NCBI GenBank assembly: GCA_902554885.1
Contig: CACDPV010000011.1
Coordinates: 1 to 45,174 of the forward strand
DNA: 45,174 bases
Direction: 5' to 3'
Origin: Paracoccaceae bacterium
Lineage (GTDB): Bacteria; Pseudomonadota; Alphaproteobacteria; Rhodobacterales; Rhodobacteraceae
Shown here piece after piece: positions 37,767 to 45,174 of this stretch. Position 1 is the stretch's first letter, and the number at the start of each line of letters is the position of its first letter. The notes beneath the pieces were generated by a model. The model had not been told where the DNA came from, searched no databases, and was given only the letters and a program-made list of their open reading frames with translations. Both the position numbers and the translations under genes were made by a program.

Positions 37767-38546
37767 TCACCAGCCTGAGACACTACTAATACCCCCATCT
37801 ACTGTAATGCATGCACCTGTAATAAAACTTGATGCTTCACTTACAAGGAATAAGGTGGAATTGGCGATGTCGTCTGCTCTACACAATCTGCCAAGTGGCA
37901 CCTTATCTAGCCAACTTTTTACCCCCTCAGGCCAATCGCGTTCAAGTCCGGGACGTTCTGTTAAGCCAGGACATATGCTATTCACTCTTATATTTTTTTT
38001 ACCTAATTCTAGCGCAGAAGACATTGTTAAATTGAGTAAGCCGGCTTTTGTGGACGCATAATGGCTATGGTTTATTGCTGGGCGAATGGCTTCTATTGAG
38101 CTAATATTAACAACTGACCCATTATCAATTTTTTGCTTAGAAAACGCCTGTATTAGAAGTAATGGAGTTGCCAAATTTATTGTCAGCATTTCAGAAACTT
38201 CTTTTTCAGTGATATTTTCTAAAGACTTGGTTGGTTGGATTGCTGCATTGTTTACAAGTATATCCACCTTAGGAACTTTTCCCAAAGTATGTTGCATTAT
38301 TTCATTGCAAATTTCAGGTTTTCTTAAATCCCCCGTGACATACTTCGGGCTTCTTTTATTTAATTTTTTTAATTCATCAATCAAAGCATGCAGTTCTGGA
38401 CGATCATCTCTACAGTGTAAAACGACTTCAGCACCTGCTTGTGTCAGGCGTTGTGCAATACTTCGCCCAATGCCTTGAGTTGCCCCGGTAATCAGAGCGT
38501 GACGTCCTTGTAAGTTTAATAAATTTTCGAATGTTGAAATGTTCAT
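37767..38546 (-). CDS. SDR oxidoreductase, second paralogue
   Basis: A classical short-chain dehydrogenase of 259 residues with GATQGIG (21-27), VNNAA (98-102) and catalytic Y163-K167. Arg46-Asp-Asp after beta2 hints at NADP(H). The pattern is like gluconate 5-dehydrogenase and 2-keto-3-deoxy-gluconate 5-dehydrogenase. It starts 16 bp after the purine nucleoside phosphorylase stop, without a clear ribosome binding site. Confidence 0.85.
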   Translation of the reverse strand: MNISTFENLLNLQGRHALITGATQGIGRSIAQRLTQAGAEVVLHCRDDRPELHALIDELKKLNKRSPKYVTGDLRKPEICNEIMQHTLGKVPKVDILVNNAAIQPTKSLENITEKEVSEMLTINLATPLLLIQAFSKQKIDNGSVVNISSIEAIRPAINHSHYASTKAGLLNLTMSSALELGKKNIRVNSICPGLTERPGLERDWPEGVKSWLDKVPLGRLCRADDIANSTLFLVSEASSFITGACITVDGGISSVSGW

Positions 38547-38562
38547 GATCTTGTGATCTATT

Positions 38563-39400
38563 TTACCAATTTTCTAGTAGCTCAGGAAGAATTTTAAGTA
38601 TTTTCTGACCTGCAGTAGTCGCGTTCAAAAGCACATCTTCGATTGTATCTGGTTTCTGGTCAGGTCCTCCATCTGCCTTATTCGTGATAGCTGAAAGCCC
38701 AATAATCTGAAAACCAGCTTGTTTGGCTGCAATGACCTCCATTACAGTAGACATGCCAACGGCATCACCACCACACTGTGCAAGAAATCTTCTTTCGGCA
38801 GAAGTTTCTAATGATGGGCCCGTTATCCCAATGTAAATACCCTTAGCAACAGTTATATCATATTTTTCAAAGAGCTGGTTGACGATATTTTGCAGATTTT
38901 TATCATATGGATCGGACATGTCAGGAAATCGCAAACCCAATCGATCATCGTGCGGACCAACCAATGGATTTAAGCCGGTCATATTGATATGATCTTGAAT
39001 TATCATAACGTCACCTGGTTTAAATGCCATGTTTAGGCCTCCTGCGGCATTTGTAACCAGAAAGCGGGTCGCGCCAAGTTTTCTTATTACTCGAATGGGC
39101 ATAGCTATTTGAGAAGGGGTCCAACCTTCATAAAGGTGAAATCGTCCTTGCATAATTGCGACGCGCTTACTGCCTATCTTTCCTATAATTAAATTACCGT
39201 CATGCGTAGGAGCCGTCGATACTGGGAAACCAGGTACTTCCTCATACGAAAAAACGGAACTCTACTTTGACTTTGTTTGCGATAGATCCTAGGCCAGTTC
39301 CAAGCATTAACAAGCATTCTACCGGGCCACCGATTTTTGACATTATTTGATTGGAGGCACGTTCAATGGTTGCAATCATTTCCTCAAGATTATCTAACAT
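38563..39400 (-). pseudogene. Purine nucleoside phosphorylase with one-base frameshift
   Basis: Trimeric-type PNP, which splits purine nucleosides to base and (deoxy)ribose 1-phosphate. The start MLDNLEEM (ATG 39400) reads to LMLGTGLGSI and then hits a stop shortly after a homopolymer (six A on the plus strand, 39249-39254). Removing one base restores SYEEVPGFPVSTAP and joins the second frame that carries MQGRFHLYEGW, NAAGGLN, GPSLETSAE, VGMSTVMEVIAA and ITNKADG. The repaired protein would be 278 residues, the normal length. The Asn in ITNKA favours 6-oxopurines over methylthioadenosine. The rest of the gene is well conserved, so this is a recent mutation or a sequencing error. Confidence 0.88.
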
Positions 39401-39404
39401 TCCC

Positions 39405-40721
39405 TTACCCTAAACTAGCAGCAATTTTTGGAGATAGTGCACGCACCTCTTCAACAACGTTTTTTATATCGAAGGTACAAATGATGCCATCCTTAACTAC
39501 TTGTTTCCCTCCAATAAACACATCGCTAATATCTGACTTACACGCAGAATAAACTAGGTGGGTAATAGGGTCAAAAACTGGAACGGCGTGAATTTTATCC
39601 ATATCAACGAATATAAAATCGGCTATTTTACCAACTTCTAAGCTACCTAACTTGTCTTCTTTACCTAATGCTTTTGCTCCATTAAGAGTCGCCATATGCA
39701 GTACCGTTTTGGCGTTCATAACTTTTGGGTCTAATGTGTTTCCCTTTGGCAGACTTGCGGCTAAACGCATTGTAAGCCACATATCGAGGTCATTACCGCT
39801 TATCGCTCCATCGGTTCCAAGTGTTAGAGTAACTCCCGCTTCAAACATCTTTTCAATAGGCGCAATGCCTGAACCTAACTTTAAATTCGACATCGGATTA
39901 TGTACGACAATACTCTCATTGTCAGCAATTAATTGAATCTCAGCGTCATCCAAATGCACGCAATGAGCGAGAATAGCTTGCTGATCTAGTAATCCATGAG
40001 AGTGCAAATGCCTTATAACAGACTCTCCGTATCGCCCTTTGATATCAGACTGTTCTGCGAGGGTTTCAGCCGCATGTATATGATATAAACCATTGTATTT
40101 TTCTGCTATTTTTTTTGCGTCTTTAAGGTGTTCTGGCGACACTGTATATGATCCGTGTGGCATCACTGCCGGGAAAATATCCTCGGTGCTATTATAATCT
40201 TTAAAGAATTTTTCAGCCTCCTGCAAAAAATCCTCATGAGATCTATTACCAATACCTGGATAATCAAAGAAGATACCTCCAGTAGAAATTCGCATTCCCA
40301 AGTCATGGGCAGCTTTAACAGCTTCGGTTGGATACCAGAACATGTCCATTACACTTGTGACACCAGCCAATAAATTCTCTGCCAATCCAAGCAAAGAGCC
40401 GGTGTAAGTAGTTTTTGGTGTTAGAATAGCTTTCTCTGCAACCCATACTTTTTCAAGCCATGCCTCTAATGATAATTCTTCCACTAATCCCCGAAATAAA
40501 CTATCTGCAGCATGGCAGTGCATATTAATCAATCCAGGCATAACTATTTTATTTTGCGCATTTATCTTTTGTGATGCAGGCAATTGTGTAAATGATTTTT
40601 CAACATTGCTTTCTATAGCTTGTATTTTGCCATCAGTAATTGCCATCAAGGCGTTCCGAAAAATGTTATGATTTTTGTCGCAAGTAACTAAATTTGCATT
40701 TTCAATTATCAGATCGTACAT
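39405..40721 (-). CDS. mtaD: Amidohydrolase, MTA/SAH/adenosine-type deaminase
   Basis: A 438-residue metal-dependent deaminase of the MtaD/AtzA-TrzN group, converting an aminopurine compound such as 5'-methylthioadenosine, S-adenosylhomocysteine or adenosine to the inosine form. The metal motifs are HCH in GLINMHCHAADS, HIHAAE, LAHCVH and LGTDGA. ATG 40721 is chosen because AAGGA is seven bases upstream; a TTG at 40748 is an alternative. It directly precedes the PNP gene (four-base gap), which would act on its product. A triazine or guanine-type substrate cannot be excluded, so the symbol is tentative. Confidence 0.82.
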   Translation of the reverse strand: MYDLIIENANLVTCDKNHNIFRNALMAITDGKIQAIESNVEKSFTQLPASQKINAQNKIVMPGLINMHCHAADSLFRGLVEELSLEAWLEKVWVAEKAILTPKTTYTGSLLGLAENLLAGVTSVMDMFWYPTEAVKAAHDLGMRISTGGIFFDYPGIGNRSHEDFLQEAEKFFKDYNSTEDIFPAVMPHGSYTVSPEHLKDAKKIAEKYNGLYHIHAAETLAEQSDIKGRYGESVIRHLHSHGLLDQQAILAHCVHLDDAEIQLIADNESIVVHNPMSNLKLGSGIAPIEKMFEAGVTLTLGTDGAISGNDLDMWLTMRLAASLPKGNTLDPKVMNAKTVLHMATLNGAKALGKEDKLGSLEVGKIADFIFVDMDKIHAVPVFDPITHLVYSACKSDISDVFIGGKQVVKDGIICTFDIKNVVEEVRALSPKIAASLG

Positions 40722-41067
40722 TTCTAATTCCTTGAGTATTGTTTTCAAATTTTAGATTTCTGTAACAGACAAAAATTAGGGCAGGAAGTAAGGCGAAGTA
40801 GGGCATCATTTCCTTACGATTTCTCATGATTTGGTTGAGATCTAAGTGAAAGGAATTTCGATCTAAAAGTCAAATTTTTTGCTGAAGTAATTAGTTATTG
40901 TTGCTGGTTGGCTTTAATGAAATAGCGTTCAAGTTGTAGCATAAATTAGTTGAAACTCAGGCAGAAGAAATACATGTTTAAATAGTGAACGGAGTTAAAT
41001 TTGCTGATTAAATTCTATTGAGAATACAATTGGGCTGAATAGAAATTTATATAAAAAGAGGTTTTTT
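40722..41067. promoter_or_regulatory. Divergent intergenic region between deaminase and IOR genes
   Basis: About 345 bp without a gene. It must hold promoters for both outward-facing operons. A weak inverted repeat GTAAGG 40788-40793 with CCTTAC 40812-40817 is the only structure I noticed, and no copy of the GntR palindrome is present. Confidence 0.4.
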
Positions 41068-44000
41068 TTGGAAGTAAAGTTAACGGATTGTTATACACTG
41101 AGCGACGGCAAGGCGCTTATGTCTGGCACTGAAGCCTTAGTGCGATTACTTCTTGAGCAGTCTAGAATTGATCGTATGAATGGCCTTAGAACTAAGGGGC
41201 TGGTAAGCGGTTACCCTGGTTCCCCACTTGGGGGGTTAGACATTGCGCTTGGGAAGGCAAAGTCTTTTTTGGATGAAGAAGGAATTTATTTCCAACCTGC
41301 AGTCAATGAAGAACTTGCAGCTACTGCTTTATGGGGAAGTCAGCATATAAATTTGTACGATAATCCTAGTATTCAAGGTGTTTTTTCAATGTGGTATGGT
41401 AAAGGGCCAGGCTTGGATAGGGCAATGGATGCGCTTCGCCATGCTAACCAAGGGGGTGTCGCGCCACATGGTGGAATGGTAATAGCTGTAGGGGATGACC
41501 CGACAGGCAAATCGTCTACATTAGCGTACCAATCTGATCAGAATTTTCATTCACTTGGAATTCCATATTTTTTCCCTAAAAATGTTTCTGAGATTATTCC
41601 TATGGGGTTAGAGGCGTTTGCACTTTCACGATACTCTGGATGTTGTGTTGGTTTGAAAATTGTGGTTGATACTGCAGACAGTAATGCGGTCGTAGATATG
41701 TCTAGGTTACGTCCAAATTATCCAAAAATGAAGCCTAACAAGCTCGTCCATGTAACCAAGCATGATCCAGCTGGTGCCCGAGAAAGTAAGCTGTATGAAA
41801 TAAGACTGCCTGAAGTCCAGAAGTGGTGTGCAAAAAGTGAAAATGCGGTGCAAATCTACCTACCGGTGAAAAAAGGCAAAACAAAGCTTGGTATAATTGG
41901 AGTTGGAAAAATTGCTAACGAAATTAATGAGGCCTTAATTACTCTTTTACCTGACGGAGGTAAAAGCAATACAGTTGCATTTACTGCCATAAATATGCCA
42001 TGGCCATTACCAGAGCAAAGTTTGTCTGATATGCTGTCTATTTCTGAAGAAGTGTTAGTAATTGAGGAAAAACGCTCTTTTGTTGAAGACCAAGTTGCTA
42101 AGATTTGTGTAAAAAAAGATCGTAATATGCTCCTTTCTGGGAAAACTAACCCAGATGGAGAAAATTTATTACCGTCTTATGGCGAACTATCACTTGAGAA
42201 CATTATAAATGTAATTTCGGAAAGAGCATCCCATCACTCTATCGAGCTAAATCCTCTTAAAAAGCTTTCAATATTAAATAAATTGGATGAGATACCAGTT
42301 CGGCAACCCTATTATTGTGCTGGTTGCCCACATAATAGCAGTACCAAAGCATCTGATGGTGAAATTGTTGGGATGGGAATTGGGTGCCACTCAATATCTG
42401 GTTTCATTAACCCTGATACTATAACCAATTTCACACAGATGGGTGGTGAGGGAGCATTTTGGATAGGTCGTGCACCATTCTCAGAGCGCGTGCATTCTTT
42501 TCAGAATATGGGAGATGGAACATACGCCCATTCTGGGTACTTGGGTGTAAGAGCTGCAGTTGCTGCAGGAGTGAATATTACATTCAAAATGCTAGTTAAT
42601 GATGCTGTGGCGATGACTGGCGGACAAAGTGCACAAGGAGGATCGACACCTTTGTCGATGAGTGAACAACTATTAGCGGAAGGAGTGGAAAAAGTTGTGA
42701 TTGTCTCTGATCAGCCAGATGAAATTCGTTTGAATGGTTCATGGCCTGCTAGTGTAGATTTCTTTCACAGGGATAAAATACTAAGAGTTCAGGATGATTT
42801 ATCACAAATTAAAGGGGTCACTGCACTATTACATGTACAAACCTGCGCTACTGAACTTCGACGTCGCCGAAAGCGCAAAACTATAGCATCGCGGGCGGAG
42901 CGTATTTATATTAATCCAGCCGTCTGCGAAGGTTGCGGTGATTGTGCACAAAGTTCAAATTGCGTTGCACTTAAGCCTGAATTTGATGGTGAAGCAGATA
43001 AACGAGTAATTGATCATACAGTTTGTAATGATGATTATTCGTGTTTAGACGGTTTCTGTCCAAGTTTTGTAGCAGTAGTTCCAAAACCAGGAAATGATAG
43101 ACAAGAAATTGAACTACCAGAATGCAATAAACTTCCAGATCCGTTTATTGTAGATAAAGAAATTACAAATATATATTTAGCAGGGATTGGGGGTACAGGG
43201 GTTTCTACGCTGTCTGCAGTGTTAGTAATGGCTGCGCGTCTTGATGACATATGCGCACAAGCGGTGAGCCAAACGGGACTGTCCCAAAAAAATGGTGCTG
43301 TTACTAGTCAAATAAGGATTACAAGATCTGAAGATCTAAGCTTACGTATGTCCCGAATTCCAGACGGTGAGGCAGACTTGTTATTAGCATGTGATGCAGT
43401 TGTCGGAGTAGCTGATAATTCTCTAAAAGTTCTGAATAAGAATAAATCGCAGGTAATAATGAATATTGATATCGATCCCGTTGGCGTGGTTGGTTTCAGA
43501 AATGGCAAAACCATCTCAGAAAAAACGATATTTTCAAGATTGAATAAATTTTTAGATATTAAAAACTGCACAACTTACAATATTCAGCAAATTAGTGAGA
43601 GTTTGATGGGAAATAAGATCACTGCGAATGTTATGATGCTGGGTATTGCATTACAGAAGGGCATGATACCTATTTCCGTCAGATCAGTAGAAAAGGCATT
43701 AATCTTAAACGGAACATCGGTTAAAGAAAATTTAAAAGCCGTACAGTGGGGAAGATGGCTGGCATATGATCCGCAATATGTTTTAAACGTATCAGGATTT
43801 GGTAAAAATCGCTTTACCGAGTATAGCTCGGAAGATGCTGAATTAGACCACCTAATACCCATCTTTTCAGAAAAGTTAACTTCCTATCAAAATAAAAATT
43901 ATGCAGAAAGTTACCAGAAAATTATGGATGCTTTTAAGGCTCAATTTGGCGACACGACCATCTCTCAAAAAACTGCGAAGGCATTATTTAGGGGAATGGC

Positions 44001-44427
44001 CATTAAAGATGAATACGAAGTTGCACGCCTTATGCTTTCTACAACTTTTGAGGAAAGTCTGATCACAAAATTTGGTACGGCTCGACCATCTGGCTATTAT
44101 TTAGCACCTCCTTTTTTAAGTTTTTTGAAAGATGAGAATGGGCTACCTAGAAAAATCCGATTTGGACCATGGATGCGTTTTATATTTTTGGCGCTGACCA
44201 AATTGAAAGGTTTGCGTGAAACTAGTTTTGATCCATTTTCTTACAGCCAAGAGAGGAAGTTAGAAGTAAAATTTAAAAACTTACTAATTTTAAAGCTCTC
44301 GGATCCAAAAAAACTTAAAGAGAGCCCAGAAACCTTTGAGGCCCAATTGGATAGTGCTCTTAAAGTAAAAGGATACGGTCACATTAAGCGTGAATCTCTT
44401 AAAGCCGCAATTTTAGCACTTCAATAA
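41068..44427 (+). CDS. Indolepyruvate ferredoxin oxidoreductase, fused alpha-beta subunits
   Basis: Oxidatively decarboxylates indolepyruvate and other aryl pyruvates to acyl-CoA, reducing ferredoxin. One 1119-residue chain joins the alpha part (N-terminal pyrimidine domain with GYPGSPLGGLD and NEELAA; TPP domain with GIGCHS, GDGTYAHSG and VNDAVAMTGGQ), a Cys cluster CEGCGDCAQSSNC near residue 619 for an Fe-S centre, and the beta/gamma part starting at IYLAGIGGTGVSTLSAV near 704. Length and order match the single-chain enzymes of many proteobacteria. TTG 41068 is the start, with AGAGG at 41057-41061 six bases upstream. It probably serves aromatic amino acid breakdown and is unlinked to the sugar genes. 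Confidence 0.93.
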   Translation: MEVKLTDCYTLSDGKALMSGTEALVRLLLEQSRIDRMNGLRTKGLVSGYPGSPLGGLDIALGKAKSFLDEEGIYFQPAVNEELAATALWGSQHINLYDNPSIQGVFSMWYGKGPGLDRAMDALRHANQGGVAPHGGMVIAVGDDPTGKSSTLAYQSDQNFHSLGIPYFFPKNVSEIIPMGLEAFALSRYSGCCVGLKIVVDTADSNAVVDMSRLRPNYPKMKPNKLVHVTKHDPAGARESKLYEIRLPEVQKWCAKSENAVQIYLPVKKGKTKLGIIGVGKIANEINEALITLLPDGGKSNTVAFTAINMPWPLPEQSLSDMLSISEEVLVIEEKRSFVEDQVAKICVKKDRNMLLSGKTNPDGENLLPSYGELSLENIINVISERASHHSIELNPLKKLSILNKLDEIPVRQPYYCAGCPHNSSTKASDGEIVGMGIGCHSISGFINPDTITNFTQMGGEGAFWIGRAPFSERVHSFQNMGDGTYAHSGYLGVRAAVAAGVNITFKMLVNDAVAMTGGQSAQGGSTPLSMSEQLLAEGVEKVVIVSDQPDEIRLNGSWPASVDFFHRDKILRVQDDLSQIKGVTALLHVQTCATELRRRRKRKTIASRAERIYINPAVCEGCGDCAQSSNCVALKPEFDGEADKRVIDHTVCNDDYSCLDGFCPSFVAVVPKPGNDRQEIELPECNKLPDPFIVDKEITNIYLAGIGGTGVSTLSAVLVMAARLDDICAQAVSQTGLSQKNGAVTSQIRITRSEDLSLRMSRIPDGEADLLLACDAVVGVADNSLKVLNKNKSQVIMNIDIDPVGVVGFRNGKTISEKTIFSRLNKFLDIKNCTTYNIQQISESLMGNKITANVMMLGIALQKGMIPISVRSVEKALILNGTSVKENLKAVQWGRWLAYDPQYVLNVSGFGKNRFTEYSSEDAELDHLIPIFSEKLTSYQNKNYAESYQKIMDAFKAQFGDTTISQKTAKALFRGMAIKDEYEVARLMLSTTFEESLITKFGTARPSGYYLAPPFLSFLKDENGLPRKIRFGPWMRFIFLALTKLKGLRETSFDPFSYSQERKLEVKFKNLLILKLSDPKKLKESPETFEAQLDSALKVKGYGHIKRESLKAAILALQ

Positions 44428-44444
44428 TTTGTTCTCACGTCTAG

Positions 44445-45174
44445 CTATTCTGCTGCCTCAGCATAGTTTGACATGGGTGGGCAGATACAAATAAGATTAC
44501 GATCGCCGTGGGCGTTATCTACTCGGTTAACTGGTGGCCAATATTTATCGACGCGGAATGCACCAGGAGGAAAACATCCTTGGTCTCTTGAATATGGACG
44601 GTTCCAGTCGCCAACCAAGTCCTCAACAGTGTGTGGAGCGTTTTTCAAAGGATTATTCTCTCGATCCATTTTATTATGCTCTATTTGTCGTATTTCCTCT
44701 CGTATTGCGAGCATTGCATCGCAAAATCTGTCCAGCTCTGCTTTTGTTTCAGACTCAGTTGGTTCCACCATAAGGGTCCCTGCTACAGGCCAACTCATCG
44801 TTGGAGCATGAAAGCCACAATCAATTAATCGTTTTGCTATATCTTCAACGGAAATATCTGCTGTTTCTGAGAAGGGTCGAACATCTAAAATACATTCGTG
44901 TGCAACTTTACCAAATTCACCTCTATATAGAACATCAAAATTACCTTCCAAACGTTTGGCAATGTAGTTTGCGTTCAAAATAGCGACTTTTGTTGCTTGA
45001 GTAAGTCCTTCTCCACCCATCATAAGGCAATATGCCCAACTGATAGGAAGTAATGAAGGGGAACCGAATGGCGCAGCAGAAACTGGTCCAGTACTTCCTT
45101 TAAATTGTAGATTATTAGGAAGGTGTGGCTTTAGATGTTTTTTTACTCCAATTGGACCCATTCCAGGACCACCA
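44445..45174 (-). CDS. gcvP: Glycine dehydrogenase (decarboxylating), C-terminal part
   Basis: P protein of the glycine cleavage system; it decarboxylates glycine with PLP and passes the aminomethyl group to lipoyl-GcvH. Only the last 243 or so residues are in the window; the frame is open to the edge and reads [11 protein letters not shown], the conserved block after the PLP Lys region. Further family blocks are [33 protein letters not shown] and the C-terminal [17 protein letters not shown]. The PLP-binding Lys lies outside. It is convergent with the indolepyruvate oxidoreductase gene, 17 bp apart. Confidence 0.96.
   Translation of the reverse strand, partial: GGPGMGPIGVKKHLKPHLPNNLQFKGSTGPVSAAPFGSPSLLPISWAYCLMMGGEGLTQATKVAILNANYIAKRLEGNFDVLYRGEFGKVAHECILDVRPFSETADISVEDIAKRLIDCGFHAPTMSWPVAGTLMVEPTESETKAELDRFCDAMLAIREEIRQIEHNKMDRENNPLKNAPHTVEDLVGDWNRPYSRDQGCFPPGAFRVDKYWPPVNRVDNAHGDRNLICICPPMSNYAEAAE

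Noticed and set aside
39249-39254. Programmed ribosomal frameshift in the PNP gene
   Set aside because: The required shift is +1, and no slippery heptamer for -1 slippage or downstream pseudoknot was evident; other PNP genes of this family are not known to be frameshifted.
40788-40817. Inverted repeat GTAAGG/CCTTAC as an operator
   Set aside because: Six bases with an 18-base gap is expected by chance in a region this long, and it has no second copy.

Overview
The window looks like part of the chromosome of an AT-rich marine alphaproteobacterium, most likely a low-GC member of the Rhodobacterales/roseobacter group. This rests on the 16S rRNA sequence, which matches roseobacter-type 16S as I remember it, and on the operon order 16S - tRNA-Ile(GAU) - tRNA-Ala(UGC) - 23S - 5S - initiator tRNA. 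Strain-level identity cannot be read from the sequence alone.

Layout. Positions 1-953 hold the 3' part of clpB. Positions 954-6773 hold an rRNA operon with a long structured leader. Positions 6774-13965 form a variable island: the last 38 bp of the tRNA-fMet gene recur at 7778-7815, 11246-11283 and 13928-13965, cutting it into three modules. Module 1 carries a small Xre regulator and a membrane protein. Module 2 carries a broken TPR gene remnant and a phosphonate/phosphite-type ABC transporter (phnD-phnC-phnE). Module 3 carries a TPR-methyltransferase. Modules 1 and 3 share both terminal sequences, and the module 2 remnant matches the start of the module 3 gene. No integrase is present. The last att-like copy ends 13 bp from the matB stop codon, so the rRNA operon and matB were probably neighbours before the island grew.

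Positions 13979-18427 hold chromosomal metabolic genes: malonyl-CoA synthetase and malonyl-CoA decarboxylase (matB, matA), an unrecognised three-helix membrane protein, and a fatty acid desaturase. Positions 18468-36241 form a large carbohydrate locus: ribokinase, FucU mutarotase, an MsmX-type ATPase, a Tat-exported sugar-binding protein with two permeases, an FGGY kinase, an SgcX-like M42 peptidase, an SgcQ-like BtpA protein, an amidohydrolase lactonase, a PfkB kinase, a sugar isomerase-type TIM barrel, a GntR regulator, a UxaA-family dehydratase, an SDR, an aldo/keto reductase and an FAH-family hydrolase. FucU, aldo/keto reductase, lactonase, UxaA dehydratase, SDR and FAH hydrolase together cover every step of an oxidative, non-phosphorylated L-fucose route to pyruvate and lactate. 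A perfect 18-bp palindrome beside the GntR gene recurs with 16 of 18 positions between the divergent transporter operons, which suggests one regulator controls both.

Positions 35396-40721 are all on the minus strand: an MTA/SAH/adenosine-type deaminase, a purine nucleoside phosphorylase broken by a one-base frameshift in a homopolymer, a second SDR, a cupin, a second aldo/keto reductase and the FAH hydrolase. Positions 41068-44427 encode a fused indolepyruvate ferredoxin oxidoreductase. The window ends inside gcvP (glycine cleavage P protein) on the minus strand.
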